From: Ignisphaera sp.
Lineage (GTDB): Archaea; Thermoproteota; Thermoprotei_A; Sulfolobales; Ignisphaeraceae
Length of the DNA stretch: 64,000 nucleotides
Direction of reading: 5' to 3'
Assembly: GCA_038735125.1 (NCBI GenBank)
Contig: JAVYNU010000001.1
Location: 186,001 to 250,000 of the forward strand
Shown here: piece after piece, positions 63,306 to 64,000 of the stretch
Numbering within the stretch: the stretch's first letter is position 1
Layout: every line of letters begins with the position of its first letter
Program-made: the position numbers and the translations under genes
The notes under the pieces: generated by a model
What the model was told of the DNA's origin: nothing
The model's input: the letters and a program-made list of their open reading frames with translations, nothing else
Database searches by the model: none

Positions 63306-64000
63306 ATGTCTAGGCAAATGATGTCAGTAGCAATAGTGGTTCCAACCTATAACGAAGTCGAAAATATAGGCATTCTGCTTGGAGAGATAAACAAGAATAT
63401 TCCCACAGACGTTGATTATGAAATAGTGGTTGTCGATGATAATAGCCCTGATGGTACCTGGAAAAAGGCTATTGAGCTACTCAGAAACAACATGATTGTT
63501 GTTAGAAGAGTTGGGTTAAAAGGTCTTTCAACAGCTGTTATAGATGGCATAATTTTTTCTTCTAAGGAATATGCACTTGTGCTTGATGCTGATTTACAGC
63601 ATCCGCCAGAATACATAAAAGATATGATTTCCGAGGCAAGAAAAACCGATGCCGATGTAGTAATTGGCTCGAGATATATGAAAGGTGGGGGTGTTGCTGG
63701 GTGGTCAAAAACAAGGCTACTAATATCTAAGACGGCAACACTTATAGCGAAGCTGTTTCTGCCATCGGTACGAAGGATATCTGACCCGATGTCAGGTTTC
63801 TTCATGGTTAAGAGGAGAATTGTTTTAGAGAATCTATCGAAGTTAAACCCATACGGCTTCAAAATACTTCTAGAGATTCTAGAACGATGCAACCCAAAAA
63901 TTGTTGCTGAGGTGCCATACATCTTTAGACCACGAATCTATGGAAAAAGTAAACTTGGAACAAAAACTATAATTCAATACATTCTCCATGTAATGAAATT
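63306..64000 (+). CDS. Dolichyl-phosphate-sugar synthase (GT2), cut by right edge
   Basis: Partial gene: ATG 63306 and 231 codons to the window end without a stop. Family 2 glycosyltransferase of the DPM1 group: VVPTYNEVENIGILL (about 10-24), VVVDDNSPDGTW (about 43-54), the donor-binding LVLDADLQHPPEY (about 92-104), IGSRYMKGG and the DPMSGFFMVKRR stretch (about 160-171), then FRPRIYGKSKLG. It transfers mannose or glucose to dolichyl phosphate for lipid-linked glycans. The C-terminal part (possible membrane domain) is missing. Confidence 0.85.
   Translation, partial: MSRQMMSVAIVVPTYNEVENIGILLGEINKNIPTDVDYEIVVVDDNSPDGTWKKAIELLRNNMIVVRRVGLKGLSTAVIDGIIFSSKEYALVLDADLQHPPEYIKDMISEARKTDADVVIGSRYMKGGGVAGWSKTRLLISKTATLIAKLFLPSVRRISDPMSGFFMVKRRIVLENLSKLNPYGFKILLEILERCNPKIVAEVPYIFRPRIYGKSKLGTKTIIQYILHVMK

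Overview
This window is an archaeal chromosome segment, almost certainly from a thermophilic or hyperthermophilic crenarchaeote (Thermoproteota). Evidence for this: base composition is AT-rich but the RNA genes are strongly GC-rich; genes lie behind TATA boxes with short or no leaders; tRNA introns sit in bulge-helix-bulge (BHB) motifs; C/D-box sRNA candidates are present; and the gene set includes Hel308, NAC, aCPSF2, DTD2, a 20S proteasome beta subunit, an Elf1-like factor and ATPase-type HypB. A Desulfurococcales/Ignisphaera-like source is a guess. I see no insertion sequence, prophage, CRISPR array or rRNA.

Layout. 1-6.1 kb: housekeeping genes (GIY-YIG/DUF123 protein, SAM hydrolase, SpoIIM-like membrane protein, NAC, aCPSF2, DTD2), plus a C/D sRNA candidate and a separate GC-rich RNA candidate at 763-930. 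6.1-15 kb: branched-chain amino acid block, ilvB, ilvN-like, ilvC, cimA and ilvD on minus, diverging from leuA-leuB on plus; leuC/leuD are not here and the cimA 5' end looks disrupted. 15-21.3 kb: compact histidine operon hisC-G-A-B-F-D-E-H-I on minus, lacking only histidinol-phosphatase. 21.4-36.5 kb: ferredoxin/DUF362 pair, Hel308, an ion transporter, a SecB-like protein, two Lrp regulators, a 1,036-residue SF2 helicase, flavodiiron protein, CDF exporter and a class I aldolase.

36.6-40.1 kb is the most unusual part. A tRNA-Asp(GUC) gene is split by a 451-nt BHB intron carrying a LAGLIDADG homing endonuclease reading frame with one frameshift. About 1.1 kb away, tRNA-Pro(CGG) carries two small introns, and the second BHB only becomes perfect after the first intron is removed. 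Next to these are a DHH phosphoesterase, an Elf1-like factor whose tail overlaps a Nog1-type GTPase in antisense, and another C/D sRNA candidate.

40-64 kb: methyltransferase, Fe-S PAPS-reductase-like fusion, CTP-dependent polyprenol kinase-like protein, MetRS-beta, IleRS, GTP-dependent dephospho-CoA kinase, hydrogenase maturation genes (hypA, ATPase-type hypB, protease), geranylgeranyl-reductase-like flavoprotein, M28 peptidase, E1-like ThiF/MoeB protein, a methanogen-type (type 2) SerRS, hexulose-phosphate synthase, DUF59, a proteasome beta subunit without its catalytic threonine, endonuclease V, two tandem MoeA genes, a further C/D sRNA candidate, endonuclease III and a dolichyl-phosphate-sugar synthase cut by the right edge.

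Together the genes suggest an organism that makes its own Ile/Val/Leu and His, makes pentose phosphate by the reverse ribulose-monophosphate route, and matures a [NiFe] hydrogenase and Mo/W enzymes encoded elsewhere.
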